NCBI GenBank assembly: GCA_050694015.1
Contig: JBOGWY010000067.1
Coordinates: 1 to 7,233, forward strand
Reading direction: 5' to 3'
Length of the DNA stretch: 7,233 nucleotides
Source of the DNA: JBOGWY01 sp050694015
GTDB taxonomy: Bacteria > Actinomycetota > CADDZG01 > WHSQ01
The position numbers and the translations under genes are program-made. Positions 1-5,331 of this stretch are shown here, in pieces; positions within the stretch are counted from its first letter, which is position 1; each line of letters opens with the position of its first letter. A model generated the notes under the pieces. That model was not told the origin of the DNA. It worked only from the letters and a program-made list of their open reading frames with translations, and searched no databases.

Positions 1-108
1 CACGAGAAGGGTGCCAAGTCTCAATCTGGTCGACTCCGCGAAACACAGGGAACCACGCTGCAGCTCTGCGGCGAGCCGTAGACCGGTGCCCGCACGAGGA
101 GGAGACGA
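1..108 (+). other. Upstream flank; possible tail of an upstream gene
   Basis: There is no complete gene here. Frame 1 is open from the window edge to a TAG at 79-81 (26 codons ending LQLCGEP), so it could be the C-terminus of an upstream gene, but frame 3 is also open up to a TAA at 114-116 and nothing recognisable is encoded in either. The segment ends with the strong Shine-Dalgarno of the next gene (GAGGAGGAGA at about 96-105). I see no clear promoter. Confidence 0.3.
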
Positions 109-663
109 ATGCCTAACTACAACTTCACATTGATTATCGAAGGAGCGGACCTTCAGACCGACGAGGCTCAGAACGCCTTGTTTGAAGCTGGTTGTGACGA
201 CGCAACGTTAGGCGTCGTCGACCGCGTTCAGTTCGCGGAATTCGATCGTGAAGCGGGCTCTTACGGGCAGGCCCTAACAAGCGCCATCGCTGCGATCCAA
301 AGGACTATTGATGGAGCCCGCGTAGTTCATGTCGAGCCGGATGAATTGGTGACCATGTCTGAGATCGCAGAGCGATTGGACAGGAGCCGAGAAAGCGTTC
401 GCCTTTTAGTCGCTGGACAGCGGGGGCCGGGTGATTTTCCCGCGCCTGTCTCCCACGTCCGTACACGAAACCGTCTGTGGCGATGGCCCGACGTTCTGCG
501 TTGGTTCGCGACGCGGTACGAAGACGAATTCGGCAATCGTCTAGTTGACACGAACGAAGACCCTCGAATCACTGCAATGTTGAACGGACTCTTGCAGTAT
601 CGGCGATACGAGAAGGAGATCGACGAGGCCGAGCGTCGCGAGCTCGAGGACACTCTCGGCTGA
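109..663 (+). CDS. Helix-turn-helix DNA-binding protein, family not recognised
   Basis: This is a 184-residue soluble protein of unknown role. The ATG is preceded by a strong purine-rich Shine-Dalgarno (GAGGAGGAGA) at good spacing, which fixes the start. The first ~75 residues look like a small alpha/beta domain (a strand-like YNFTLIIEG, then a helix around SYGQALTSAIAAIQ). Residues 81-101 (VTMSEIAERLDRSRESVRLL) form a convincing helix-turn-helix, followed by RLWRWPDVLRWF at 122-133, a wing-like element typical of MerR/excisionase-like winged HTH proteins. The C-terminal tail (165-184) is highly charged and probably helical. DNA binding is inferred from the HTH; the N-terminal domain may sense a ligand or partner. 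It is convergent with the nucleotidyltransferase gene. Its codon use is less GC-rich than that of the genes at the right of the window, which suggests an accessory origin. Confidence is high that it is a gene, low on function. Confidence 0.8.
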   Translation: MPNYNFTLIIEGADLQTDEAQNALFEAGCDDATLGVVDRVQFAEFDREAGSYGQALTSAIAAIQRTIDGARVVHVEPDELVTMSEIAERLDRSRESVRLLVAGQRGPGDFPAPVSHVRTRNRLWRWPDVLRWFATRYEDEFGNRLVDTNEDPRITAMLNGLLQYRRYEKEIDEAERRELEDTLG

Positions 664-666
664 ACT

Positions 667-683
667 GATCGGTCTGTTCGATC
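667..683. terminator. Weak hairpin between convergent genes
   Basis: GATCG at 667-671 and CGATC at 679-683 are inverted around a 7-nt loop, between the stops of the HTH gene and the convergent nucleotidyltransferase gene. A short A/T stretch (attaaaa) adjoins it. It could be a weak bidirectional terminator, but the 5-bp stem is near what chance allows. Confidence 0.25.
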
Positions 684-686
684 GGA

Positions 687-1187
687 TTAAAAGGGTGGAG
701 TCGAGGATCCTCGCTCCGCTAGCTTTCTGAGCGTCGGCAGTTGCTCCCGATCACGCTCGCGCCCTGCAGCCTCTTTCATGCGGATCAGGTCTTCTATGTG
801 AGCGACTGCGATCGGGCCTCCCTCTATTTCGTAGTGGACGGCGAGCTTCGCCAGATCCCGATATCCCTCGGTGCCGGCGGGCTGGAACAGGATGTCGAGT
901 GGTCCGAGGTTGGTCATTAGCAACCACGTTTCATCGAAGCGCAGTGTTTCGACCGACCACTCAACCTCTCTCCCGGCGCCCTTCCGGTCATCCCACTCTT
1001 TGGCTTCCATCTCCTCAAGCGCTGCTGCCAACCGCTCTAGGTTCCTGCGGTCGTCGGCAACACAGATATCAAGGTCGGACGTGAGATATGGCGAGCCGTG
1101 CAACGTGCCGGCAACTCCACCGATGACGACGAATTGGACCCGTCCGTCGCGAAGTCGCGCCAATATGCGTGCCGGATCGAACTTCAC
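687..1187 (-). CDS. MNT-like nucleotidyltransferase, probable toxin of a TA pair
   Basis: This 166-residue protein belongs to the Pol-beta-like nucleotidyltransferase superfamily. The N-terminal half has the fold's signature: a glycine pair (G23-G24) in VVIGGVAG, then GSPYLTSDLDI with the metal-binding aspartates D38 and D40, and a likely third carboxylate D98 in GPLDILF. The C-terminal helix EDLIRMKEAAGRERDREQL is the conserved tail often seen in these proteins. Such enzymes transfer a nucleotide to a protein or RNA and often serve as the toxin half of two-gene modules (AbiEii and MNT families). The start is GTG; its four bases GTGA overlap the stop of the upstream XRE gene, so the two are translationally coupled. 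Toxin activity and target are inferred from the pairing. It could instead be a non-toxic resistance-type nucleotidyltransferase. Confidence 0.85.
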   Translation of the reverse strand: MKFDPARILARLRDGRVQFVVIGGVAGTLHGSPYLTSDLDICVADDRRNLERLAAALEEMEAKEWDDRKGAGREVEWSVETLRFDETWLLMTNLGPLDILFQPAGTEGYRDLAKLAVHYEIEGGPIAVAHIEDLIRMKEAAGRERDREQLPTLRKLAERGSSTPPF

Positions 1188-1507
1188 TTAGATCTACGCC
1201 GGGCCTTCGAAGTCAATCCCGCTACTCCCGCCTGACCCGCGACCATCTTCTCGAGTCGCTCGTGCGGGGCGAGTTGAAGATTCGCGTCGATGAGCATGTC
1301 GTGAGCCTTGTCGTACGTGTAGAGATCGAATGAGAAGTCGAGGCCGCACGCTCGAACGGCACGGACAACCGTCTCGAATGGTGGCTCGACGATTCCGCCT
1401 TCCCAACGAGCGACGAGCGATTGCGAGGTCGACAGCCGCGACGCAAGTTCAGATTGCGTGAGGCCAGCTCGATGACGCGCTCGGCGGATGATCACTCCTC
1501 CTTGCAC
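1184..1507 (-). CDS. XRE-family HTH regulator, probable antitoxin
   Basis: This is a 107-residue DNA-binding protein with an N-terminal Cro/C1-type helix-turn-helix (residues 7-40; core LTQSELASRLSTSQSLVARW). The remaining ~65 residues have no motif I recognise and may bind the partner. It is first in a two-gene operon with the nucleotidyltransferase (4-base GTGA overlap), the usual antitoxin-first order. The start is uncertain: GTG at 1507 gives the normal short lead-in before the HTH, but has almost no room for a Shine-Dalgarno, because a -10-like TATACT ends only 6 bases upstream. A second in-frame GTG at 1495 directly abuts AGGAGGA. A perfect inverted repeat just upstream is the likely autoregulatory operator. 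The function as antitoxin/repressor is inferred from domain and context. Confidence 0.82.
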   Translation of the reverse strand: MQGGVIIRRARHRAGLTQSELASRLSTSQSLVARWEGGIVEPPFETVVRAVRACGLDFSFDLYTYDKAHDMLIDANLQLAPHERLEKMVAGQAGVAGLTSKARRRSK

Positions 1508-1513
1508 GTCCTG

Positions 1514-1519
1514 AGTATA
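1514..1519 (-). promoter_or_regulatory. Candidate -10 box of the XRE-nucleotidyltransferase operon
   Basis: On the minus strand TATACT (5 of 6 to TATAAT) sits 6 bases before the GTG start of the XRE gene and partly overlaps the operator-like inverted repeat. With usual spacing, transcription would begin at or next to the start codon, giving a leaderless mRNA. I find no good -35 box. Confidence 0.4.
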
Positions 1520-1532
1520 CCAGATGTGGTAT
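1517..1532. promoter_or_regulatory. Operator-like inverted repeat (ATACCA-N4-TGGTAT)
   Basis: This is a perfect 6-bp inverted repeat, ATACCA then GATG then TGGTAT, immediately upstream of the XRE gene. It overlaps the -10-like TATACT, so a bound dimer would block RNA polymerase. The size and placement suit autorepression by the XRE protein, alone or in complex with the nucleotidyltransferase. Confidence 0.55.
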
Positions 1533-1572
1533 TTTCAGGGCTAGGTCGGCGTAGCGTTTGGTCGTCTCTTGC

Positions 1573-1755
1573 CTAGCTCGCGTGTTTCTCGAGATGGGCA
1601 GCCAGCTGCGCAGAAAGAGCGTCGATCCGAGCGCTGAGGGTGGCGTTCAGGTTGTCGATCCGGTTGTTGATGTTGTCGATCTTGCTCCCGAGGTAAAAGA
1701 GCACACCGAAAAGCGTTGCGGCCATAAGGGCAAGCGCCGTCCAAGCAACTTCCAT
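1573..1755 (-). CDS. Small membrane protein with coiled coil
   Basis: This 60-residue protein has one N-terminal membrane helix (about residues 5-23, WTALALMAATLFGVLFYLG) followed by a heptad-patterned helix (IDNINNR, IDNLNAT, LSARIDA, LSAQLAA) that should form a coiled coil in the cytoplasm or outside. I chose the ATG at 1755 because GGGAG at 1766-1770 lies 10 bases upstream of it; the GTG three codons earlier at 1764 would have only one base of spacing. Small TM-plus-coiled-coil proteins of this kind can be holin-like, secretion-related or membrane scaffolds, and I cannot tell which. It lies between the TA-like cassette and the recombinase, divergent from the latter. Confidence 0.7.
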   Translation of the reverse strand: MEVAWTALALMAATLFGVLFYLGSKIDNINNRIDNLNATLSARIDALSAQLAAHLEKHAS

Positions 1756-1919
1756 GTCGTTCACACTCCCATCTTAGAGCTTGCCGTCACTGGGTTTCTA
1801 TCGATGAGGTGTGACGCTTTTCCGTTGACCAGCATCCACTCTGAATGAAACTGAAGTCCGAATGCAACCGTGGTCGAGGTCACAGCGCCGGCGTTTCACC
1901 TCACCTACCGTCGACAACC
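1756..1919. other. Divergent intergenic region upstream of the recombinase operon
   Basis: This separates the minus-strand membrane-protein gene from the plus-strand small acidic gene. A plus-strand TTGACC at about 1826-1831 resembles a -35 box, but no convincing -10 follows. A longer reading frame could start at ATG 1845, yet the extra 25 residues do not match the paralogue's conserved length, so I treat this stretch as leader. Minus-strand TAAGAT near 1770-1776 could be a -10 for the membrane-protein gene. Both promoter readings are weak. Confidence 0.3.
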
Positions 1920-2114
1920 ATGGCCCCCGATCAAGAAGCGCTCATCGCCCATAACCTCACGACCTTCCTCGCCGACAACTTGAAGGAAGGTCAAGAGGCA
2001 GAACTCGCGATCAATCCCGAGCTCCGTCACATCCTCGTCTTCGTCGACGGCGAGCTCGTACTCACGTGCGGGTTCGACGAGCTCCTCGCAGGGCCCGGGA
2101 TCTCCACTAACTGA
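1920..2114 (+). CDS. Small acidic protein, copy A, upstream of recombinase
   Basis: This is a 64-residue protein I do not recognise. It is strongly acidic (11 Asp/Glu against one Lys and one Arg), so it is unlikely to bind DNA directly. Its core KEGQEAELAINPELR is followed by an alternating hydrophobic stretch (HILVFVDGELVLTC) that looks like a beta hairpin, and it ends GPGISTN. The second copy at 3210-3404 has the same length, aligns without gaps at 42 of 64 identical positions, and begins at the equivalent Met, which is why I chose this ATG over the in-frame ATG at 1845. There is no good Shine-Dalgarno. Its TGA is only three bases before the recombinase ATG, so the two are almost certainly co-translated. 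A role as recombinase partner or regulator is inferred from position only. Confidence 0.7.
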   Translation: MAPDQEALIAHNLTTFLADNLKEGQEAELAINPELRHILVFVDGELVLTCGFDELLAGPGISTN

Positions 2115-2117
2115 TCC

Positions 2118-3053
2118 ATGAACTCGCGGACGATCACCGTCCGCGAGTTCCTCGTGGAGCGGTGGCTCCCGACGATCGAGATGACCATTCGGCCCAACAC
2201 GTTCGTCAGCTACTCGTCACACCTCAGTAACCACGTCGTGGATCGCATCGGCGACATGAACATCGACGAAGTCGACGGTCCGGCCCTCAACGCTCTCTAC
2301 GCCGAACTACTTCGCGCCGGCCGGCGGCGGGGTAAGGGCAAAGCCCTCAGTCCCACGACCGTCCGCCGCGTGCACGCGACGCTCCGGCGCGCGTTCAAGG
2401 ACGCGGTCCGATGGGGACTCCTCGACAAGAATCCCGTCCTGAGCTGCGATCCGCCCCGGCTCGCACGCAACAACGCGATGCGAACCTGGACGCTCGACGA
2501 ACTGAAGCAGTTCCTCGAAACGACTCGGCGCGACGAACTGCACAGTCTCTGGGTCCTGCTCGCAACGACCGGGATGCGTCGGGGCGAGGCTCTCGGGCTG
2601 AAGTGGTCTCACATCGATCTCGATCGCAAGCTCGTCGCGATCCGCCAGACGTTGATCCTCGTGGGAGCTCGGCCCTACTTCTCGGAGCCGAAATCGGCTC
2701 GGAGTCGTCGCGTTATCGTGCTCGACACCACCACGGCCGAGACACTGGCGACGACGCCTCGACGCAGCGAGCTCGTCTTTACCGACCCCACCGGCGAACC
2801 ACTTCATCCCGGAGCCGTATCCAAACGCTTCCGTGATCTCGTGTGCGGCACGGACCTACCGAGGATCCGGCTGCATGACCTCCGGCACACCTACGCGACG
2901 CTCGCCCTGCAGGCCGGCGTGCACCCCAAGATCGTGTCCGAGCGTCTCGGCCACTCGACGATCGCGCTCACGCTTGATGTGTACTCGCACGCGCTACCCA
3001 CGTTGCAGCACGAGGCTGCGGACCGGGTCGCAGCGCTCATCTTCGGGAAATGA
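2118..3053 (+). CDS. Tyrosine recombinase / integrase
   Basis: This 311-residue site-specific recombinase of the phage-integrase (lambda Int/XerCD) family cuts and rejoins DNA through a covalent phosphotyrosine. Residues 6-115 are the SAM-like core-binding domain (TVREFLVERWLPTIE through NPVLSCDPP). The catalytic domain follows with all expected residues visible: R154 in TGMRRGEALGL, the beta-hairpin K192 in EPKSARSRR, H253 and R256 in LHDLRHTYAT, H279 in ERLGHST and nucleophile Y289 in LDVYSHAL. It is shorter than many phage integrases because the N-terminal arm-binding domain is absent. It looks intact and active. There is no Shine-Dalgarno before the ATG, and a 13-bp inverted repeat begins at the start codon, so translation probably depends on the upstream small gene. 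It may mobilise this accessory segment, but I could not identify att sites. Confidence 0.95.
   Translation: MNSRTITVREFLVERWLPTIEMTIRPNTFVSYSSHLSNHVVDRIGDMNIDEVDGPALNALYAELLRAGRRRGKGKALSPTTVRRVHATLRRAFKDAVRWGLLDKNPVLSCDPPRLARNNAMRTWTLDELKQFLETTRRDELHSLWVLLATTGMRRGEALGLKWSHIDLDRKLVAIRQTLILVGARPYFSEPKSARSRRVIVLDTTTAETLATTPRRSELVFTDPTGEPLHPGAVSKRFRDLVCGTDLPRIRLHDLRHTYATLALQAGVHPKIVSERLGHSTIALTLDVYSHALPTLQHEAADRVAALIFGK
2120..2150 (+). promoter_or_regulatory. 13-bp perfect inverted repeat at the recombinase start codon
   Basis: GAACTCGCGGACG (2120-2132) and its exact reverse complement CGTCCGCGAGTTC (2138-2150) flank a 5-nt loop. The first stem base is the G of the recombinase ATG. In mRNA this would be a very stable GC-rich hairpin covering codons 1-11. 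No U-tract follows, so it is not a standard terminator. A ribosome ending the upstream small ORF three bases before the ATG would melt it, a plausible translational-coupling switch. As DNA it could be an operator or a recombinase-binding site. Confidence 0.65.
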
Positions 3054-3209
3054 TCGAACCACGAGGAAGAAGCAGGACAAGCATCGAGCGCGCCGAACCA
3101 CCGCTCGATGGCCACTTCCTGGATACGAGGCGCGGTTCGGGTCCACCCCTCTCATTTCGTGTGGCGGGGACCGATGCCGACGCTCGGCGGGACCCCACCT
3201 AACGGCACG
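3054..3209. other. Gap between recombinase and second small acidic gene
   Basis: No conserved gene is apparent. The stretch holds an 8-bp direct repeat CGAACCAC (3055-3062 and 3094-3101) and a 7-bp inverted pair CCGAACC/GGTTCGG (3093-3099 and 3134-3140) that might be recombinase contacts but are short. In-frame ATGs at 3108 and 3174 (the latter after GGGGA) could extend the downstream gene, but the paralogue alignment favours 3210. Short DNA similarity to the region before copy A (CACCTA followed by CG) is seen just upstream of the start. Confidence 0.3.
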
Positions 3210-3404
3210 ATGCAGCCGGAACAAGAGAGTCGCATCGGCTACAACCTCGCCCGGTTCCTCCAGGACTACATCAAAGAGGGCGAGGAGGCGGAGCTCGCGA
3301 TCCATCCCGAGCTACGTCAAGTCGTGATCCACGTCGACGACGCGCTCGTGTTGACGTGCCGCTTCGACGACCTGATCGCAGGACCCGGTATCTCCACCAA
3401 CTGA
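3210..3404 (+). CDS. Small acidic protein, copy B, downstream of recombinase
   Basis: This is a 64-residue paralogue of the protein encoded just before the recombinase, 66% identical without gaps. Shared blocks are KEGxEAELAIxPELR, LVLTCxFD and AGPGISTN; differences are spread evenly, as expected for an old duplication under selection. It is acidic (12 Asp/Glu, 5 Lys/Arg). Function is unknown. The start is placed at the Met matching copy A; an upstream ATG at 3174 has a GGGGA three bases before it and would add 12 residues (MPTLGG...). Unlike copy A, it is not followed by a recombinase gene, but by a secreted-protein gene after about 96 bases. Confidence 0.7.
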   Translation: MQPEQESRIGYNLARFLQDYIKEGEEAELAIHPELRQVVIHVDDALVLTCRFDDLIAGPGISTN

Positions 3405-3490
3405 GACGGCGTCTCACCGTGATCCGCAGCCTCGACACCGTGCAGGGAACGTCTACTCCCGCACCGAACCTCAATGCAGAGGTATCCAAA

Positions 3491-3495
3491 GAGGA
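3491..3495 (+). promoter_or_regulatory. Ribosome binding site deciding the LVIVD protein start
   Basis: GAGGA lies 5 bases before the ATG at 3501 and supports that start over the in-frame ATG at 3474, which has no such motif. The choice also places the signal peptide at the N-terminus in the usual way. Confidence 0.6.
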
Positions 3496-3500
3496 CGCAC

Positions 3501-4949
3501 ATGCGGACGAAACCCAGAGACGCATTCATAACGGCCATGACGATCGCGGCCCTCGTCGCGCTCGTCGGCTCGATCCTGACCACGAGCGCCGTTGCCCAGC
3601 GCCGGTCCCATAACCCTTTCACCCCGACGCCGGGCGTCAGTTGCGGCCCCGGCTCGAAGCCTGAGGGACAGACCCAGGGTCGCGTCCCTAGCAAGGATCA
3701 TGAGAGCGGTCGGGCCGCCAAGGGCTACACGTGCAACTCGACGCAACTCGCTCACTTCGGCGAGACCGGCGGTTACCGCGTCCACCGTTACGTCGACAAG
3801 AAGGGCCACGAGTGCGCTTACTACGACACGAACCTTCTCTTCCCACTGAACTCCGTCGCGTCCGGCGGCAACGAGAGTGGCGTCTACGTGCTCGACATGT
3901 CGAATCCTCGCAAGCCGAAGCACACCGCGACGCTGAGCACACCGGCGATGCAATCGCCGCACGAATCGCTCAGCCTGAACCAGAATCGCGGGCTCTTGGC
4001 CGCGGGCATGGGGTATCCGACGTGGCAACCGGGTTTCGTGGACATCTATTCAGTCAAACAGAACTGTCGTCAGCCGGAGCTGATGTCGAGCACGCCGGTC
4101 GGAGTGCTCGGGCACGAGGGTGAGTTCTCGCCCGACGGCAAGACCTACTGGGTGAGCTCTCCGTTCACCCAGAACCTGACCGCGATCGACGTCACCGACC
4201 CGCGCCTCCCGACACCGATCGCGACCACGTTCAACTGGGCCTTCCACGGCTTCAACGTCTCCGACGACGGGACGCGCATGTACGGCGCCGAGACCGGAAG
4301 CGTGCATCCGAACGCGCAGACCGGAGGCGAGAGCGGCCTCGTCATCCTCGATGTATCCGACATCCAGAAGCGCAAGCCGAACCCGGAGTTCCGCTTCGTC
4401 AGCTTCCTGACGTGGAAGAACGTCAGCATCCCGCAGACGGCGATCCCGATCACGATCGGCTGGGGCAAATACCTCGTGGAGGTCGACGAGTTCGGCAGCG
4501 GCTTCGCGGTAGGGGCGGGCCGCATCATCGACATCAACAACGAGAAGAAGCCGTTCGTGGTCTCCAACCTCCGGCTCGAGGTCAACAACCCCGGCCCCCA
4601 GGCGGGCCCGCAGTCGAACGACCCCGGCGCGTCGAGTTCGCTACAGGGTTACGACGCGCACTACTGCGCTGTTCCCACGCGTCACGATCCCGGGATCGTC
4701 GCGTGCAGTTTCATCGTGTCGGGGCTGCGCGTGTTCGACATAACCGACCCGCACCGCCCGCGCGAGATCGCCTACTTCAACCAGCCGCCCGAGCCCAACG
4801 CGTCCGGGCCGCGCGGCAGTTACGCGATGTCGGGGCCCGCGTTCGCGGCGGGCCGCAGTGAGATCTGGTACTCGGACGGGAACAGCGGCTTCTACAACGT
4901 CAGGATCAATAGTCCCGTGTGGCCGCAGCGTGTACCGGGTCCGATCTAG
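3501..4949 (+). CDS. Secreted LVIVD-repeat beta-propeller protein
   Basis: This 482-residue exported protein has a classic signal peptide: basic MRTKPR, a hydrophobic core at about 9-27, and a likely cleavage after AVA (residue 32). The rest contains repeated units of the LVIVD type, each a strand with (V/I)xD(I/V/M)(S/T)(D/N)P: VYVLDMSNPRKP at about 128, TAIDVTDPRLP at 228, LVILDVSDIQ at 280, RIIDINNEKKP at 341 and LRVFDITDPHRP at 409. These repeats build beta-propellers at the bacterial surface or in the extracytoplasmic space, usually for binding rather than catalysis. Six cysteines (C48, C78, C105, C189, C389, C402) could form disulfides outside the cell. No catalytic motif and no C-terminal anchor are evident. 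Ligand and pathway are unknown; neighbouring genes do not explain its role. Confidence 0.85.
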   Translation: MRTKPRDAFITAMTIAALVALVGSILTTSAVAQRRSHNPFTPTPGVSCGPGSKPEGQTQGRVPSKDHESGRAAKGYTCNSTQLAHFGETGGYRVHRYVDKKGHECAYYDTNLLFPLNSVASGGNESGVYVLDMSNPRKPKHTATLSTPAMQSPHESLSLNQNRGLLAAGMGYPTWQPGFVDIYSVKQNCRQPELMSSTPVGVLGHEGEFSPDGKTYWVSSPFTQNLTAIDVTDPRLPTPIATTFNWAFHGFNVSDDGTRMYGAETGSVHPNAQTGGESGLVILDVSDIQKRKPNPEFRFVSFLTWKNVSIPQTAIPITIGWGKYLVEVDEFGSGFAVGAGRIIDINNEKKPFVVSNLRLEVNNPGPQAGPQSNDPGASSSLQGYDAHYCAVPTRHDPGIVACSFIVSGLRVFDITDPHRPREIAYFNQPPEPNASGPRGSYAMSGPAFAAGRSEIWYSDGNSGFYNVRINSPVWPQRVPGPI

Positions 4950-4952
4950 GCG

Positions 4953-4972
4953 CCCCGGCCCGAGGTCGGCGC
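4953..4972. terminator. GC-rich hairpin between convergent genes
   Basis: CCGGCC (4955-4960) and GGTCGG (4964-4969) pair around a CGA triloop in the 31-base gap between the LVIVD gene and the cold-shock gene; the flanking bases add two more pairs across a C-C mismatch. No T-tract follows on either strand, so it could be a weak bidirectional terminator or only a roadblock to 3' degradation. Confidence 0.4.
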
Positions 4973-4980
4973 CGAGACGG

Positions 4981-5193
4981 CTACTTGGTCACCGAGACGT
5001 TGAAAGCTTCGAGGCCTGCCGCGGTCGTGCGCGACTGATAGGTGACCTGACCGTCGACGGGCAGGTTCTTGAGGCCCTCGTCGAGGATGCTGCTTCGCCG
5101 CACGAAGACGTCCCTCGACGTCCAGTCCCCGGGGACGATCCAACCCTCACCGCTCGTGCGGTCGAACGACTTGACCCTTCCGGTTTCGACCAT
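4981..5193 (-). CDS. Divergent cold-shock-domain protein
   Basis: This is a 70-residue single-domain OB-fold protein of the cold-shock (CspA) family, expected to bind single-stranded RNA or DNA. The start is the ATG at 5193, preceded by AGAGAGG at suitable distance and giving the usual family N-terminus (MVETGRVKSF); an upstream in-frame start at 5244 would add 17 unlike residues. The fold is recognisable (GxVKxFD...GxGWIV...DVFVRRSSI...VTYQ), but several nucleic-acid-stacking positions differ: the usual KWF is KSF, the RNP1 KGFGFI is SGEGWI, and RNP2 VFVHFS is VFVRRS. The arginines may keep RNA binding through charge. It lies on the same strand as the methyltransferase operon, 138 bases downstream, probably with its own promoter. 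Confidence 0.85.
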   Translation of the reverse strand: MVETGRVKSFDRTSGEGWIVPGDWTSRDVFVRRSSILDEGLKNLPVDGQVTYQSRTTAAGLEAFNVSVTK

Positions 5194-5282
5194 GAAGACA
5201 CCTCTCTGCAGGGAACGAAGGCTTAAAGAGGCGCTGACGCGCAAACTGGAGCCCGACGTTCGGTGGGTGGTGCTACGAACCC

Positions 5283-5288
5283 ATTCTA
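5283..5288 (-). promoter_or_regulatory. Candidate -10 box for the cold-shock gene
   Basis: TAGAAT on the minus strand (5 of 6 to TATAAT) lies about 90 bases before the ATG. It would give an 80-base-range leader, and long leaders are common in cold-shock mRNAs. No clear -35 box is found, so this is tentative. Confidence 0.3.
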
Positions 5289-5331
5289 CCTCGCGCCGCG
5301 CCGCTAGTCCTCGGATAGCCGCACTTGTTTC

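Noticed and set aside
196..219. 8-bp inverted repeat GACGACGC/GCGTCGTC inside the first gene
   Set aside because: It lies within coding sequence, and an 8-bp repeat of this sort is expected by chance in a window of this size.
1540..1577. GCTAGG/CCTAGC inverted pair near the membrane-protein stop as a terminator
   Set aside because: The stem is 6 bp with a 26-base loop and no T-tract; too weak to call.
1558..1848. Plus-strand frame opposite the small membrane protein
   Set aside because: The minus strand encodes a clear TM-plus-heptad protein with a ribosome site; the plus-strand product has no recognisable features.
2833..3327. Plus-strand frame overlapping the recombinase end and copy B
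   Set aside because: Arg/Ser-rich shadow of the recombinase and copy B in another frame; no domain is visible.
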